Shown here piece by piece: positions 41,870 through 49,648 of a DNA stretch of 49,648 nucleotides. The notes beneath the pieces were generated by a model that was not told the origin of the DNA, ran no database searches, and was given only the letters and a program-made list of their open reading frames with translations. Position numbers and translations under genes: made by a program. Position 1 is the first letter of the stretch; every line of letters begins with the position of its first letter. The stretch is from Synergistaceae bacterium (GTDB lineage Bacteria; Synergistota; Synergistia; Synergistales; Aminobacteriaceae): assembly GCA_031280275.1 (NCBI GenBank), contig JAITGX010000025.1, forward strand, positions 1 to 49,648, given 5' to 3'.

Positions 41870-43225
41870 CTAAGTTCCCTCCCTTTTAGGGCCCCCACCG
41901 TGCCGGTGAGGAGGGCGGCGGGGTGGAATCCGCGGCTCCTTGCCTCCGGTATTCTGACCTGCCTTGCGCCCGCTTTCGGGCTTATACCCGTCGGCCTGGC
42001 CGGGGCGCTGGGAACGCTCCGCCGGTTTCAGCGCCTGTCCTCCCGCCTCCCTTGGGGGCTTTCCGTGAACGGGTCTTTCGTCCTCTGAGCGCCGCCCGTG
42101 GCGCTTGTCTGGGAAGCGGGGTTCGGCCAGGGCCGCAGCCACCGTGGCAAGGCCCTCTGTCTTGGACGTCTCGGAGGCGGATCTTTCCGCCAGCCTTCCC
42201 GCAATGTGCTCCTCGATAGAGATTTTTTCGGGCTTAAGCCTTCGAATCTGGGCGTTCAGCGCCCTGGATTTCACGGGGGAAATCCGCAGGCTTCCCGGCG
42301 AAAGCGGGGAGTGAAGGGGCCGGCGCGGCGCTTCAGGCGCGGCTTTTTCCCAGGTGCCGCCCCGCTGGACGGTCTCTTTGAAAAGCGCAAAGTCCGTGAT
42401 GGGCACAGCGACTTCCTGCCCCTCCGGGAAGCGTATCTTGACGCTTTCCGTCCTCAGGTCCACGCCCTCCAGCACGTAATTTCCCTGCTCTGTTCTGATC
42501 TTGGAGCCCGGGCTGGGGAGCCGGCGCCAGAGTTCATCGTAGGTCTCCTGCTCATAGGCCATGCAGCACATCAGCCTGCCGCAGATACCCGATATTTTGG
42601 TGGGGTTCAGGGCCAGGTTCTGCTCTTTGACCATGCGGATGTTGATGGGGGTGAAGCGGTGCAGCCAGCAGCCGCAGCAACAGGGCCGCCCGCAGGGGGA
42701 GACGCCCTTGGCGGTTTTGGCCTCGTCGCGGACTCCTATCTGCCGCATCTCGATGCGGGTGCGAAACTCCCTGGCCAGGTCGCGGACGTAAGCGCGGAAG
42801 TCCACCCGCTGCTCGGCGGTGAAGTAGAAAAACAGCTTCTTGCGATCCATCATGTACTCCACGTCCACGAGTTTCATCTGAAGCTGGTGAGCGTGCAAAA
42901 TCTGACGGCCGCGAATAAGAGCCCTGTCCTCTTCTCGGTGAAGCCGGCAGCTCTCCTGAAAATGCTCCTCCATCACCGGCCCTGCCAGCTCCACCTCTTG
43001 CAGCATGGGCTCCGGGCCCCTGGTGTGGTCGTCTCCCGACTCATCAGAACATGCCCGCCGGTACTTCGCCTCTTGCTCATCTGACAAGGCTCCGCCCAGC
43101 AGGGCCATCTCCAACCCCCTCACCGTCCTGACCAGAATCCACCGCCCTGCTCCAGGTTCGGGCTCTTCCATGTTCACCAGCCCCAGGTAGCGGGGCTTAC
43201 CGAAAACCGCCAAATATATGCTCAA
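41870..43225 (-). CDS. RicT/YaaT-like PSP1 domain protein with long basic tail
   Basis: PSP1-domain proteins such as B. subtilis RicT take part in mRNA processing with RicA and RicF and carry iron-sulphur clusters. The core (about 100-290) has FYFTAEQRVDFRAYVRDLA, the cysteine-rich CGRPCCCGCWLHRF and NPTKISGICGRLMCCMAYE. About 150 C-terminal residues are extra: a low-complexity, Arg/Lys/Gly/Pro-rich tail (for example HGKPPREAGG, PPRRPPHRHGGG) that could bind RNA. The start is TTG, seven bases after GGAGGGG, and overlaps holB by 29 bases. RicA and RicF genes are not seen here. Confidence 0.87.
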   Translation of the reverse strand: MSIYLAVFGKPRYLGLVNMEEPEPGAGRWILVRTVRGLEMALLGGALSDEQEAKYRRACSDESGDDHTRGPEPMLQEVELAGPVMEEHFQESCRLHREEDRALIRGRQILHAHQLQMKLVDVEYMMDRKKLFFYFTAEQRVDFRAYVRDLAREFRTRIEMRQIGVRDEAKTAKGVSPCGRPCCCGCWLHRFTPINIRMVKEQNLALNPTKISGICGRLMCCMAYEQETYDELWRRLPSPGSKIRTEQGNYVLEGVDLRTESVKIRFPEGQEVAVPITDFALFKETVQRGGTWEKAAPEAPRRPLHSPLSPGSLRISPVKSRALNAQIRRLKPEKISIEEHIAGRLAERSASETSKTEGLATVAAALAEPRFPDKRHGRRSEDERPVHGKPPREAGGQALKPAERSQRPGQADGYKPESGRKAGQNTGGKEPRIPPRRPPHRHGGGPKREGT

Positions 43226-43952
43226 AGGGAAGCCCCTCCTTGAGAGTCAGGATCAAAAGGTCACAGACCATCGTCTGCGAAAGTTTTTTCTGCGAAACGA
43301 GCAGCCGAATACGCTCTATCCGAGCGGCCGACTCCGGGTCCCCCTCCCGCAGAAGGTGCGCCGTCCAGGACGCCAATACCCCCTCCATGTCCTTCTCATC
43401 CTTGGCGCTTCCCAGCCACGTCAGCCACTCCGCCTCTCCCAAGGGAGCGGGGTGAGGCTCCACAAAGGGCGCCGCCGCAATAACCGTCAGGCGTGAACGG
43501 CTCCTCAGCGTGGGCAGGAGGCCGTTCCCCTCCATCAAGAAAAGAAGACAGGCGTGGGGAGGGGGTTCCTCCGCGATTTTCAAGAGGCTGTTTGCCGCGG
43601 GGAGCAGCAGTTTATCCGCCGCTGGAAGAACGCCCAAGCGACGCCGAGCGGCCACGGGCCTCAGGGACAACTCCCGGATCAAGGCCCGGCAGGCGTCGAT
43701 GTTGGCCGCCTTGTCCAGCTCCCCCGCCACTATCAGGTCTGGGTGACGGAAGACGCCGTTCCCGCTCCCTGCGCCGCCATCGCACAGGTACAGGCGCGCC
43801 ATCGCCTCCAGAAGTGTTCCGTGCCACTCGAAGGGCGCGGTCACAGCCCAGCAATGGGGAACGGAGTCCACCGCGAAGGCCGACAGGATTTTACGCCACG
43901 CCGGGGTCTCCGCGAAGGGGAGAACGCTCAAAACAGGAGCGAGATCAAACAC
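43197..43952 (-). CDS. holB: DNA polymerase III delta-prime-like subunit
   Basis: A 251-residue clamp-loader subunit of the HolB type, starting at the GTG that lies about ten bases after GGAGG and overlaps the yaaR end. Recognisable parts are HPDLIVAG, IDACRALIRELSLRP, LGVLPAADKLLLPAANSLLKIAEEPPPHACLLFLMEG, where the last block is the conserved NALLKxLEEPP region, and TLRSRSRL. No P-loop is seen, as usual for delta-prime. The protein is short and divergent. Position between yaaR and ricT, downstream of tmk, matches the common tmk-yaaR-holB-yaaT order of Firmicutes and Synergistota. Confidence 0.87.
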   Translation of the reverse strand: MFDLAPVLSVLPFAETPAWRKILSAFAVDSVPHCWAVTAPFEWHGTLLEAMARLYLCDGGAGSGNGVFRHPDLIVAGELDKAANIDACRALIRELSLRPVAARRRLGVLPAADKLLLPAANSLLKIAEEPPPHACLLFLMEGNGLLPTLRSRSRLTVIAAAPFVEPHPAPLGEAEWLTWLGSAKDEKDMEGVLASWTAHLLREGDPESAARIERIRLLVSQKKLSQTMVCDLLILTLKEGLPFEHIFGGFR

Positions 43953-44365
43953 CCTTTTATTTCCTCCATCAACCGCAAGGCCTGGACTCGCCCGCCTTCC
44001 TGGGAAAAGACCTGTTCCAGCTCGGACAGGGCAGCCTCCGCCTTCTCTATCGTAACGTAGGTGTTGCGGTCGGTGTGCCGCCATTTCAGGTCCCGCCGCA
44101 GGCTGAAGCCCCTCATTGCCCGCGCTAGAAGCTCTTTCAAGATAAACTTGTACTCAATGAGCAGTCCCTCTGCCGGGAAGGTCGATAACTTCTCTGCTAC
44201 AGCGTCGAGCCTCTCCAGGAGCGCGCGCACCTCCAGTTCTTCCAGGGCGTTCCCCATTGCCGCTCCAAAGGACGGCCTCACAGAGGCCGCCTGCCCAGAG
44301 GCGTGCTGCCGGGCCCCGCCGCCCCCCACCTCTATCTTCCCATCGCTGCGCTTGCCGACCTTCAC
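43928..44365 (-). CDS. YaaR family protein (DUF327)
   Basis: A 145-residue helical protein of the YaaR family, found next to tmk and holB in many genomes; its function is unknown. Family features are the late LLIEYKFILKELLARAMRGFSLRRD and the end IEKAEAALSELEQVF...EIKGCLISLLF. The start is the GTG that overlaps the tmk stop (GTGA). The first 40 residues are Gly-rich and variable. Codons overlap with holB by 25 bases. Confidence 0.85.
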   Translation of the reverse strand: MKVGKRSDGKIEVGGGGARQHASGQAASVRPSFGAAMGNALEELEVRALLERLDAVAEKLSTFPAEGLLIEYKFILKELLARAMRGFSLRRDLKWRHTDRNTYVTIEKAEAALSELEQVFSQEGGRVQALRLMEEIKGCLISLLF

Positions 44366-44997
44366 TTCCGCCCCCCCGTCAGCTTCTCCACGCGTCCGCG
44401 GACGGCTGCAGCCACGGCCTCGGCGGTCATGCTCGCATCCAAGACCTCGAAACGTTCCGGGCACATCAGCGCCAGCTCTCTGTACCCCTGCGCCACTCGC
44501 GCCATGAAGCCAGGTCCGCTGGACTCAATACGGTCCAGCTCGCCCCTCCGCCCTAGGCGCGCCGCCGCCGCCTCCTCCCCGATGTTCAGGAGCAGCGTCA
44601 TGTCGGGCTTCGGGAAGCGGCACCCGTCCAGGAGCCCCTGTATCTCCTTGAGAGCCAGGCCTCGCCCCCAGGACTGATAAGCAAGGGTGGAATCCGTGTA
44701 GCGCTCGCAGACAACCCACACACCCTTTTCCAGCGCTGGGAGTATCTTCGCGTCCAGGTGCCCGGCCCGATCCGCCAGGAAGAGCAGAAGTTCCGTCCGC
44801 GGGGTCATGCCCGCGCCCTCCAAGAGCAGACGGCGCAGCAACGGCCCGCCGTCCCAGTCGCCGGGCTCGAAGGTGCGCAGCACCCCGCCGGGCCTCAGTA
44901 CCTCTTTCAGCCAGTTGCACAGCATTCCCGCCTGGGTGCTCTTGCCGCTGCCGTCGATGCCCTCGAAGGTGATGAATTTCCCCCTGCTCGCCGTCAT
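44362..44997 (-). CDS. tmk: Thymidylate kinase
   Basis: It phosphorylates dTMP to dTDP. The 211-residue enzyme has the P-loop ITFEGIDGSGKST (about 9-21), the DR-type motif in VVCERYTDSTLAYQ (about 94-107) and the lid region with RIESSGPGF (about 157). It overlaps the upstream S55 gene and downstream yaaR by four bases each, so translation is coupled along the run. Confidence 0.95.
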   Translation of the reverse strand: MTASRGKFITFEGIDGSGKSTQAGMLCNWLKEVLRPGGVLRTFEPGDWDGGPLLRRLLLEGAGMTPRTELLLFLADRAGHLDAKILPALEKGVWVVCERYTDSTLAYQSWGRGLALKEIQGLLDGCRFPKPDMTLLLNIGEEAAAARLGRRGELDRIESSGPGFMARVAQGYRELALMCPERFEVLDASMTAEAVAAAVRGRVEKLTGGRK

Positions 44998-46739
44998 TTT
45001 TCGGCCCCATCTTTCCCCGCGTCCTCACCCAGGTTGATCAGGCGCTTCATCATGCCTTCCACCACATACTCCGACCGCAGGACCCGCAAGGTTCCTTCTT
45101 TTATGCGCCGCGCCTTTGTCTCGCTCAAAAACTCCTTCTCCTCGGGCAGGAGTTCCGCCACGCTTTTTTTACCGTCCTTCCGGCTCTTGCTGTCCACCTG
45201 GTCGTGAAACAGTTCGACGATCAGCTCGTTGTTGGCATCCGCCGCACTGAACTCCATCAGCATCCGGTCAAAACCGTTGATGGCCTTCCAGCCGCCTTCT
45301 ACGGCGATCTGCCCGAAGGGGTTCGTCCCTCCGCCGCGCACCACCAGCTCGCAGATTCCCGTCGCCTCCTTCGGGACGATGACTTTGAGTCGCCGTTGAA
45401 TGGGCTGGCGCCGCCACGGGCGCAAGGACACCTGAACGCTCAGAACGTCGCCGGGGCGGGCGTCCTGGGAAACGGTTACGTCCTCAATGTACAGCACCTT
45501 CGGCTCTTGGGTCACGGTGACGTCCAGATTGAAGCCTATGGGGAACACCTCCTGGTAGGCTTGAGTCAGGACTCCGGCGATGATCGCAGAGGACTCTTTC
45601 AGCGCGGAGCCGCTCAGGTCGGAGTCCGAGAAGAAGACGTTGGTGCGCGTCCAGCCCTGTTCCAGACCGCGGGCTTCCACGCGAAGGGTCACGGTAACTG
45701 TGCCCTGTCCCACCCGGTTCCACTGATCGTCAAAAAGCCCCTCGTAGATACCTTCCAGCAGCCCAGCTCCCAAGTAGGCGTCCGGGGCCACGCGGAATTT
45801 CCTCACGACGGGCAGCCCCGGAACGTCGGAGTCCCGAAAAACGAAAGACGCTGCTATAGAGGGCGTAAAATATCCCATGCGCCCTCCCACACCCGCGGTT
45901 CGATCTTGGGTCGCCGTTCCCGCCAGGGACATCGGGGAAGCGATTTTGTGCGGAAAGGCGCGGCTAACGACGGTTTCGTGCACCCGCGCGCGGGCCACGG
46001 GAAAATTCACCGCACCCCGCCCCAAAAAGGAGTGGCCGAAGGCCAGGAAGCGCCCATCCTTGGAGGTGGCCGTCACGGTTCCGGCTGAGGTCATCTCTAC
46101 GTCACCCCACACCAGCAGAACGGAGATAGTCTCCCCCGGCAAGAACCGGGCGCTGCTTAGGGGCAGTTCGCCAGATGCCCCGTAGGGCTTAACTTCCACG
46201 GGAACCCTCAGGCGTGCTTCGAGTCCCGCCGCCGCCCGGCGGCTCAAGCCCCCCATCGACAAAGGCAGGGACAGAGCCGGCCTGTTTTTCACGCTCCTCG
46301 TGAGCCCCAACCCCACCGGCTTGTCGGGGTAGGAGAACACGTCACACATCTCCTCTATCGGAGTCGCCAGGGCCAGAGTGTGGTCGCTGAAGTCCCACCC
46401 TGCGCTGACCGCTCCGGCCAGCCTCCCCCCCACGTAAACGGGAGAGCCGCTCATCCCCTGGGAGAGGCGGGGGTTGCCGTTTTCCGACGAAGGCAGCAGG
46501 CGGAGCAGGATATGGTTTTTCACGGTCCCGCGCTGGGGAACCATGTCCACGATCTGTACCGGCAGGCGCGCGGGCTTTGCGCCTTTCAGCACCGTGAGCA
46601 TGTGACCCCTCATTCCCGGCCGTAAATTATCCAGTGGTACCACGGGTTGTTCCGGGACGAAGGGGGCGGCGAGGACCGGAACAACCAGCAGGGCCCACAA
46701 CAAAAGCACCCAGGCCGCCCGAAGCAGTACCCGGCTCAA
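44994..46739 (-). CDS. Exported SpoIVB-type (S55) serine protease domain protein
   Basis: A 581-residue exported protein with signal peptide (VLLLWALLVVPVLAAP, about 11-26). The region RLSQGMSGSPVYVGGRLAGAV (seen in two parts: GMSGSPVY at about 95-102, then the strand) carries the catalytic Ser of the S55 family known from SpoIVB. HTLALATPIEEM follows. In Bacillus SpoIVB signals between cell compartments during sporulation; here no sporulation gene is near and the cell appears diderm, so another periplasmic role is expected. After about residue 220 come beta-rich parts (FLAFGHSFLGRGAVNFPVA) and an acidic/basic end. It stands 52 bp after prfB. Confidence 0.85.
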   Translation of the reverse strand: MSRVLLRAAWVLLLWALLVVPVLAAPFVPEQPVVPLDNLRPGMRGHMLTVLKGAKPARLPVQIVDMVPQRGTVKNHILLRLLPSSENGNPRLSQGMSGSPVYVGGRLAGAVSAGWDFSDHTLALATPIEEMCDVFSYPDKPVGLGLTRSVKNRPALSLPLSMGGLSRRAAAGLEARLRVPVEVKPYGASGELPLSSARFLPGETISVLLVWGDVEMTSAGTVTATSKDGRFLAFGHSFLGRGAVNFPVARARVHETVVSRAFPHKIASPMSLAGTATQDRTAGVGGRMGYFTPSIAASFVFRDSDVPGLPVVRKFRVAPDAYLGAGLLEGIYEGLFDDQWNRVGQGTVTVTLRVEARGLEQGWTRTNVFFSDSDLSGSALKESSAIIAGVLTQAYQEVFPIGFNLDVTVTQEPKVLYIEDVTVSQDARPGDVLSVQVSLRPWRRQPIQRRLKVIVPKEATGICELVVRGGGTNPFGQIAVEGGWKAINGFDRMLMEFSAADANNELIVELFHDQVDSKSRKDGKKSVAELLPEEKEFLSETKARRIKEGTLRVLRSEYVVEGMMKRLINLGEDAGKDGAEK

Positions 46740-46791
46740 AAAACCAATCCCTTCCTGACACCCTTTAGAACAGAACGCTGCTTCAAGGGCT

Positions 46792-47896
46792 TTATTTTTT
46801 CCAGCGCAGGTAGCCCATGATGAAGCCGTCGATGTCGCCGTCTAACACGGCTTGAACGTTGCCTTTTTCCATGCCCGTGCGGTGGTCTTTCGTCAGCGTA
46901 TAAGGGTGAAGCACGTAGGACCGTATCTGGCTTCCCCAGGTGCTTTCCTTTTTATCGCCGACGACAGCGGCCAGCTCCTCGCCGCGTTCCTGCATTGCCC
47001 GCTCGTAAAGCCTGCTTTTCAGCACCTGCATCGCCACCTGGCGGTTCATGTGCTGTGAACGTTCATTTTGACAGCTTACCACAATTCCAGTAGGAATGTG
47101 CGTGATACGCACCGCTGAGTCCGTCCGATTCACGTACTGTCCCCCGGCGCCGCTGGCACGGAAGGTGTCCACGCGCAGGTCTTCAGGACGCACCTCCACC
47201 TCCACGTCATCGGGGAGCTGGGGTGACGCTCCCACAGACGCGAAGCTGGTGTGCCGCCGGTGAGCCGCGTCGAAGGGCGATATGCGCACCAGCCGGTGGA
47301 CGCCTTTCTCGGACTTCAAATATCCATAGGCGTTCTCCCCCTCCACAAGAACCGTGGCGCTCTTGATCCCCGCCTCCGCGTCGGAGGATGCCTCCAGCAC
47401 CGCAGCTTTGTAGCCATCGCGCTCGGCCCAGCGCAGGTACATGCGCAAAAGCATCTCCGCCCAGTCCTGAGAGTCCAGGCCGCCGGAACCGGCGTGCACC
47501 GTTAGGATGGCGTTCGCCCGGTCATACTCCCCTCCCAGCAAGAGCAGAAGACTCTGCCGCGAGAACACGCGGCGAAGTTCCTGAGAGCGCGCGGCGAATT
47601 CCCTTTGCAGCTCTGCGTCGTCCCCCTCGCGCAGCAAAACGTCAAGTACCTCCAGGTCCTCCATTTCCCGGCAGACCTGTTCCCACTCGTCCAGGCGGTT
47701 CTTTATGGCGGACAGCTCCCGCAGTGCCTCTTGGCTTCCCTCTCGCGTCCAAAAATCCGCCTCCGACGTCTCGGCCTCCAGCTCCGACGCCCGCGCGGTC
47801 AAAGCGGCCAGGTCAAAGGTTGTCCCGCAGCTCCCGCTTCAGGGCGCGCAGTTCCTCCAATACGGAAACGTTGGCCTGTATCAACTCCGAAAACAT
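46792..47896 (-). CDS. prfB: Peptide chain release factor 2, with programmed +1 frameshift
   Basis: RF2 ends translation at UGA and UAA. The first 27 codons (47896-47816, MFSELIQANVSV...) end in CTT followed by an in-frame TGA at 47815-47813; the main frame goes on from GAC at 47814. The slip site CTTTGAC is the canonical one, so RF2 controls its own amount through its stop codon. The joined product has 367 residues, normal length. RF2 signatures are SPFDAAHRRHTSF, with the SPF stop-codon reader, and GASGAGGQYVNRTDSAVRI, with the GGQ loop. The ATG lacks a well-spaced ribosome site. It is the first gene of the long - strand run. Confidence 0.94.
47812..47818 (-). promoter_or_regulatory. RF2 programmed frameshift site CTTTGAC
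   Basis: The - strand reads AAC CTT TGA CCT, with the shift-prone CTT before UGA-C, a weak stop context. A G-rich stretch (CGGGA) stands a few bases upstream where an internal Shine-Dalgarno sequence usually helps the shift, though it is not the classic AGGGGG. Confidence 0.88.
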
Positions 47897-47955
47897 CCCT
47901 TCATTATTAATTTTCCCATTAATTTCCCCCGCGGAAAAATTATCCCGCGTGCGTA

Positions 47956-47961
47956 TATAAT
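47956..47961 (+). promoter_or_regulatory. Candidate -10 box for birA
   Basis: TATAAT lies 44 bases before the birA start in the short divergent gap with prfB. No convincing -35 is visible. Confidence 0.35.
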
Positions 47962-48005
47962 AACGTAACATTGGCGAATCATGGAGACAGGAGGAGAACA
48001 ATTCT

Positions 48006-48830
48006 TTGACTTCGGACCTGAATGAAAATTTGAATGAAAAAGGGACAGGGGTGGAGGCGAGACTGAGGGCGAGGCTTGTGGGGAACGTGGAGTTTCACGA
48101 GTCCATCGCCTCCACTCAGCGCCGCGCACACGAGCTGGCTCGTGAGAGCGTGAACCTGGCTGTGGTGGCCGCCGGGGAACAGACGGAGGGCCGGGGCCGC
48201 GCCGCGCGCCGGTGGGAGAGCCCTAAGGGGTGCGGGCTTTACTTCTCCGTGCTGTTCCGCCCTGCCCTGCCTCCCTCGTCGGTGTACTTGACCAACGTGG
48301 CCGCCGCGCTGGCCGTGGCCGGAGCCGTGGAATCCCTGCTGGGAATAACCCTGTCCCTGAAGTGGCCCAACGACCTATTGCTGCCCTCCGGCCTGAAGGT
48401 CTGCGGCATCCTCTCGGAGTCTGCCACACGCGGCGGGGTGCTGGATTACTGCGTGACGGGAATAGGGCTGAACCTCTGTGAACCCTCCGAGCCGCTCCCT
48501 CCAGAGATGGCGGGGCGCGCCGGGTGGTTGTGCCCTAGGGTGGGGTTTGACGGAGCGGAACCTGACAGAGTGGAACTCCTTGCCCGTGTCGTCGAGAGTT
48601 TTTTCGGCTGGGTTGCCCTTATGGAGCGGGAGGGGTCTGACTCCCTGCTGGAGAAGTACCGGGAAAAATGCGCCTCCATCGGCAGGGTGGTGGCGGTGGA
48701 GGCGGACGGCGAGACCTTCACAGGCCTCTGCGTGGGCGTCGGCAGTGAAGGAGAACTTCTCCTGGAGACGGCAGCTGAAACCCGCCGCTTCCACGCCGCC
48801 GACATCACCCACGCCCTTGCCTTCAGCTAA
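48006..48830 (+). CDS. birA: Biotin-[biotin carboxyl carrier] protein ligase, no DNA-binding domain
   Basis: It joins biotin to carrier proteins of carboxylases or decarboxylases. The 274-residue protein begins directly with the catalytic domain: HESIASTQ, the biotinyl-AMP loop GRGRAARRWESPKG (about 62-75), SLKWPNDLLLPSGLKVCGIL (about 118-137) and GIGLNL. The C-terminal SH3-like cap includes GRVVAVEADG. The N-terminal HTH of bifunctional BirA is absent, so it cannot be a biotin repressor. Start is TTG, preceded by AGGAGGAG about ten bases upstream. It is divergent from prfB. Confidence 0.93.
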   Translation: MTSDLNENLNEKGTGVEARLRARLVGNVEFHESIASTQRRAHELARESVNLAVVAAGEQTEGRGRAARRWESPKGCGLYFSVLFRPALPPSSVYLTNVAAALAVAGAVESLLGITLSLKWPNDLLLPSGLKVCGILSESATRGGVLDYCVTGIGLNLCEPSEPLPPEMAGRAGWLCPRVGFDGAEPDRVELLARVVESFFGWVALMEREGSDSLLEKYREKCASIGRVVAVEADGETFTGLCVGVGSEGELLLETAAETRRFHAADITHALAFS

Positions 48831-48902
48831 CAGTTCCTACTGCCAAGTCTGCAGAGGACTTTCACCTCCTCGTTATCGCTCATGCCGGGCACACTACCAA
48901 AA

Positions 48903-48946
48903 AGAGTAAGCACAAGCCCCTGTGCTTACTCTCTTCTTTGTCTCAA
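48903..48946. terminator. Two-way terminator between birA and the integrase relic
   Basis: AGAGTAAGCACA (48903-48914) pairs perfectly with TGTGCTTACTCT (48921-48932) around the loop AGCCCC. The + side continues TCTTCTTTG and the - side TTTTT, so it can serve both birA and the convergent integrase. Confidence 0.75.
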
Positions 48947-48969
48947 TAACATAAGGCAGGCCGGAAGTG

Positions 48970-49648
48970 TTATCTACCTGGTTTCCCAGCGGCTCCCTGC
49001 CCTGCTCTGAGTCCATCCAGCCAATCCGCCCACCATTGCACCATCTTACGCCGCTCTTCCAGCCTCTCCGCGTGGTTATACGCCGCTCGCACGGCGTTAC
49101 CCTCCGCATGCGCAAGGCTCATCTCTAATAAGGCCGCTGTTCCAGCCTTGCTCGTTCAGATTGGTTGAGGCCAGCGTCCTAAATCCGTGAGCCGTCATCT
49201 GGTCGTTCTCATATCCCATTGAGCGCAGGGCCACCCTCACTGTACTCCCTGAGATGGGCTTGCTTTTAGAGTTTATCGAGGGGAAAACGTAACGGGAAGC
49301 TCCTGTTATCCCCTTCACGTTTTCAAGGACGCTCAAGACTTGACGGGACAACGGCACGACGTGTTCACGCCGTCTTTTCATCTTTTCCGCCGGGATCCGC
49401 CACAGGGAAGCCCCGGCGTCTATCTCCCCCCACTCCGCGCGGTGAGAGGCAGACCACGCGGGGGCCTGCTGTGCGAACCACTCTTCCGCGGCGCGGGCAA
49501 ACGTCATAGCCTGAATCGCCTCTTTAAGAGCGGCTTTCTCTTTCTCCTGCCGTTTGCGCTCCAGCGGATTGCTCCCCACAGCGAGTTCCCGTTTAAAGTC
49601 TATTTTCAGTTTTCGAGCGTCCGCCAGACTAACCTCAGGATAGCTCCC
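48970..49648 (-). pseudogene. P4-type tyrosine integrase, broken, runs off the window
   Basis: The frame enters from the right edge as PEVSLADARKLKIDF, the end of the N-terminal domain of P4-like integrases, and runs to WSASHRAEWGEIDAG. There the core-binding domain and the first catalytic Arg region are missing: SHR is joined directly to the AEWxEID part, an in-frame loss of roughly 170 residues. Later parts are normal (LWRIPAEKMKRRREHVVPLS, MTAHGFRTLAST with the HxxR box). A one-base insertion near 49126 then breaks the frame; in the next frame the C-terminus continues SLAHAEGNAVRAAYNHAE, with the catalytic Tyr, and ends at 48970. It cannot make an active recombinase. Confidence 0.85.

Noticed and set aside
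42098-43084. 328-codon open frame on the + strand
   Set aside because: It is antisense to the PSP1/RicT gene, has no ribosome site of note and no recognisable domain.
48831-48902. Possible gene or attachment site between birA and the terminator
   Set aside because: No tRNA end, inverted repeat or open frame of note could be recognised in this 70-bp stretch.

Overview
The window looks like chromosomal DNA of a GC-rich, anaerobic, diderm bacterium, most likely a member of the Synergistota. I infer this from gene content and protein flavour: a complete Rnf complex with ApbE, formate-tetrahydrofolate ligase, ATP-type PEP carboxykinase, a RicT/YaaR/HolB/Tmk cluster, DUF4416 and an S55 protease without sporulation genes. 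No rRNA or tRNA gene was found, so the assignment is not proven.

Left end (1-8.9 kb), defence: the 3' end of a type I restriction HsdR gene is followed within 45 bp by a complete type I-C cas operon (cas3-cas5c-cas8c-cas7c-cas4-cas1-cas2). No CRISPR array is present on either side. The place where an array usually sits, just after cas2, instead carries a single terminal repeat of a small mobile element that recurs elsewhere in the window.

9-22 kb, housekeeping and energy: yitT-comF-mutL and deoC run on the + strand. On the - strand, rnfCDGEAB-apbE (a membrane ferredoxin:NAD oxidoreductase plus its flavin-attaching enzyme), ychF and pgi form a long run read from about 22.05 kb.

22-26.5 kb, accessory: three linked genes for exported proteins of unknown function, then about 1 kb of AT-richer relic DNA with a two-way terminator, a broken IS5-like transposase and copies of the small element, then one more exported protein.

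26.6-35.1 kb, + strand: a LytTR response regulator with an overlapping 7TM sensor kinase, a TPR-like protein, a GHKL ATPase-like protein, a pseudopilin-like protein, fhs and pckA.

35.1-47.9 kb, - strand: a long compact run, prfB (with a programmed +1 frameshift), an S55 protease, tmk, yaaR, holB, ricT, ftsY, an acidic repeat protein, DUF4416, purB, a purine nucleoside phosphorylase, an M23 peptidase and rsmG. Several of these overlap. birA is divergent, and a P4-type integrase pseudogene runs off the right edge.

The most novel item is a family of small non-coding elements of about 90-123 bp with 15-bp terminal inverted repeats (GGAARYRCTGATTAA), two internal GC-rich hairpins and 4-bp AT-rich target duplications. 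There are four full copies, one truncated copy and one solo end. They behave like MITEs, probably moved by an IS5-type transposase. One provides the last codons and stop of deoC, and another splits a transposase relic.
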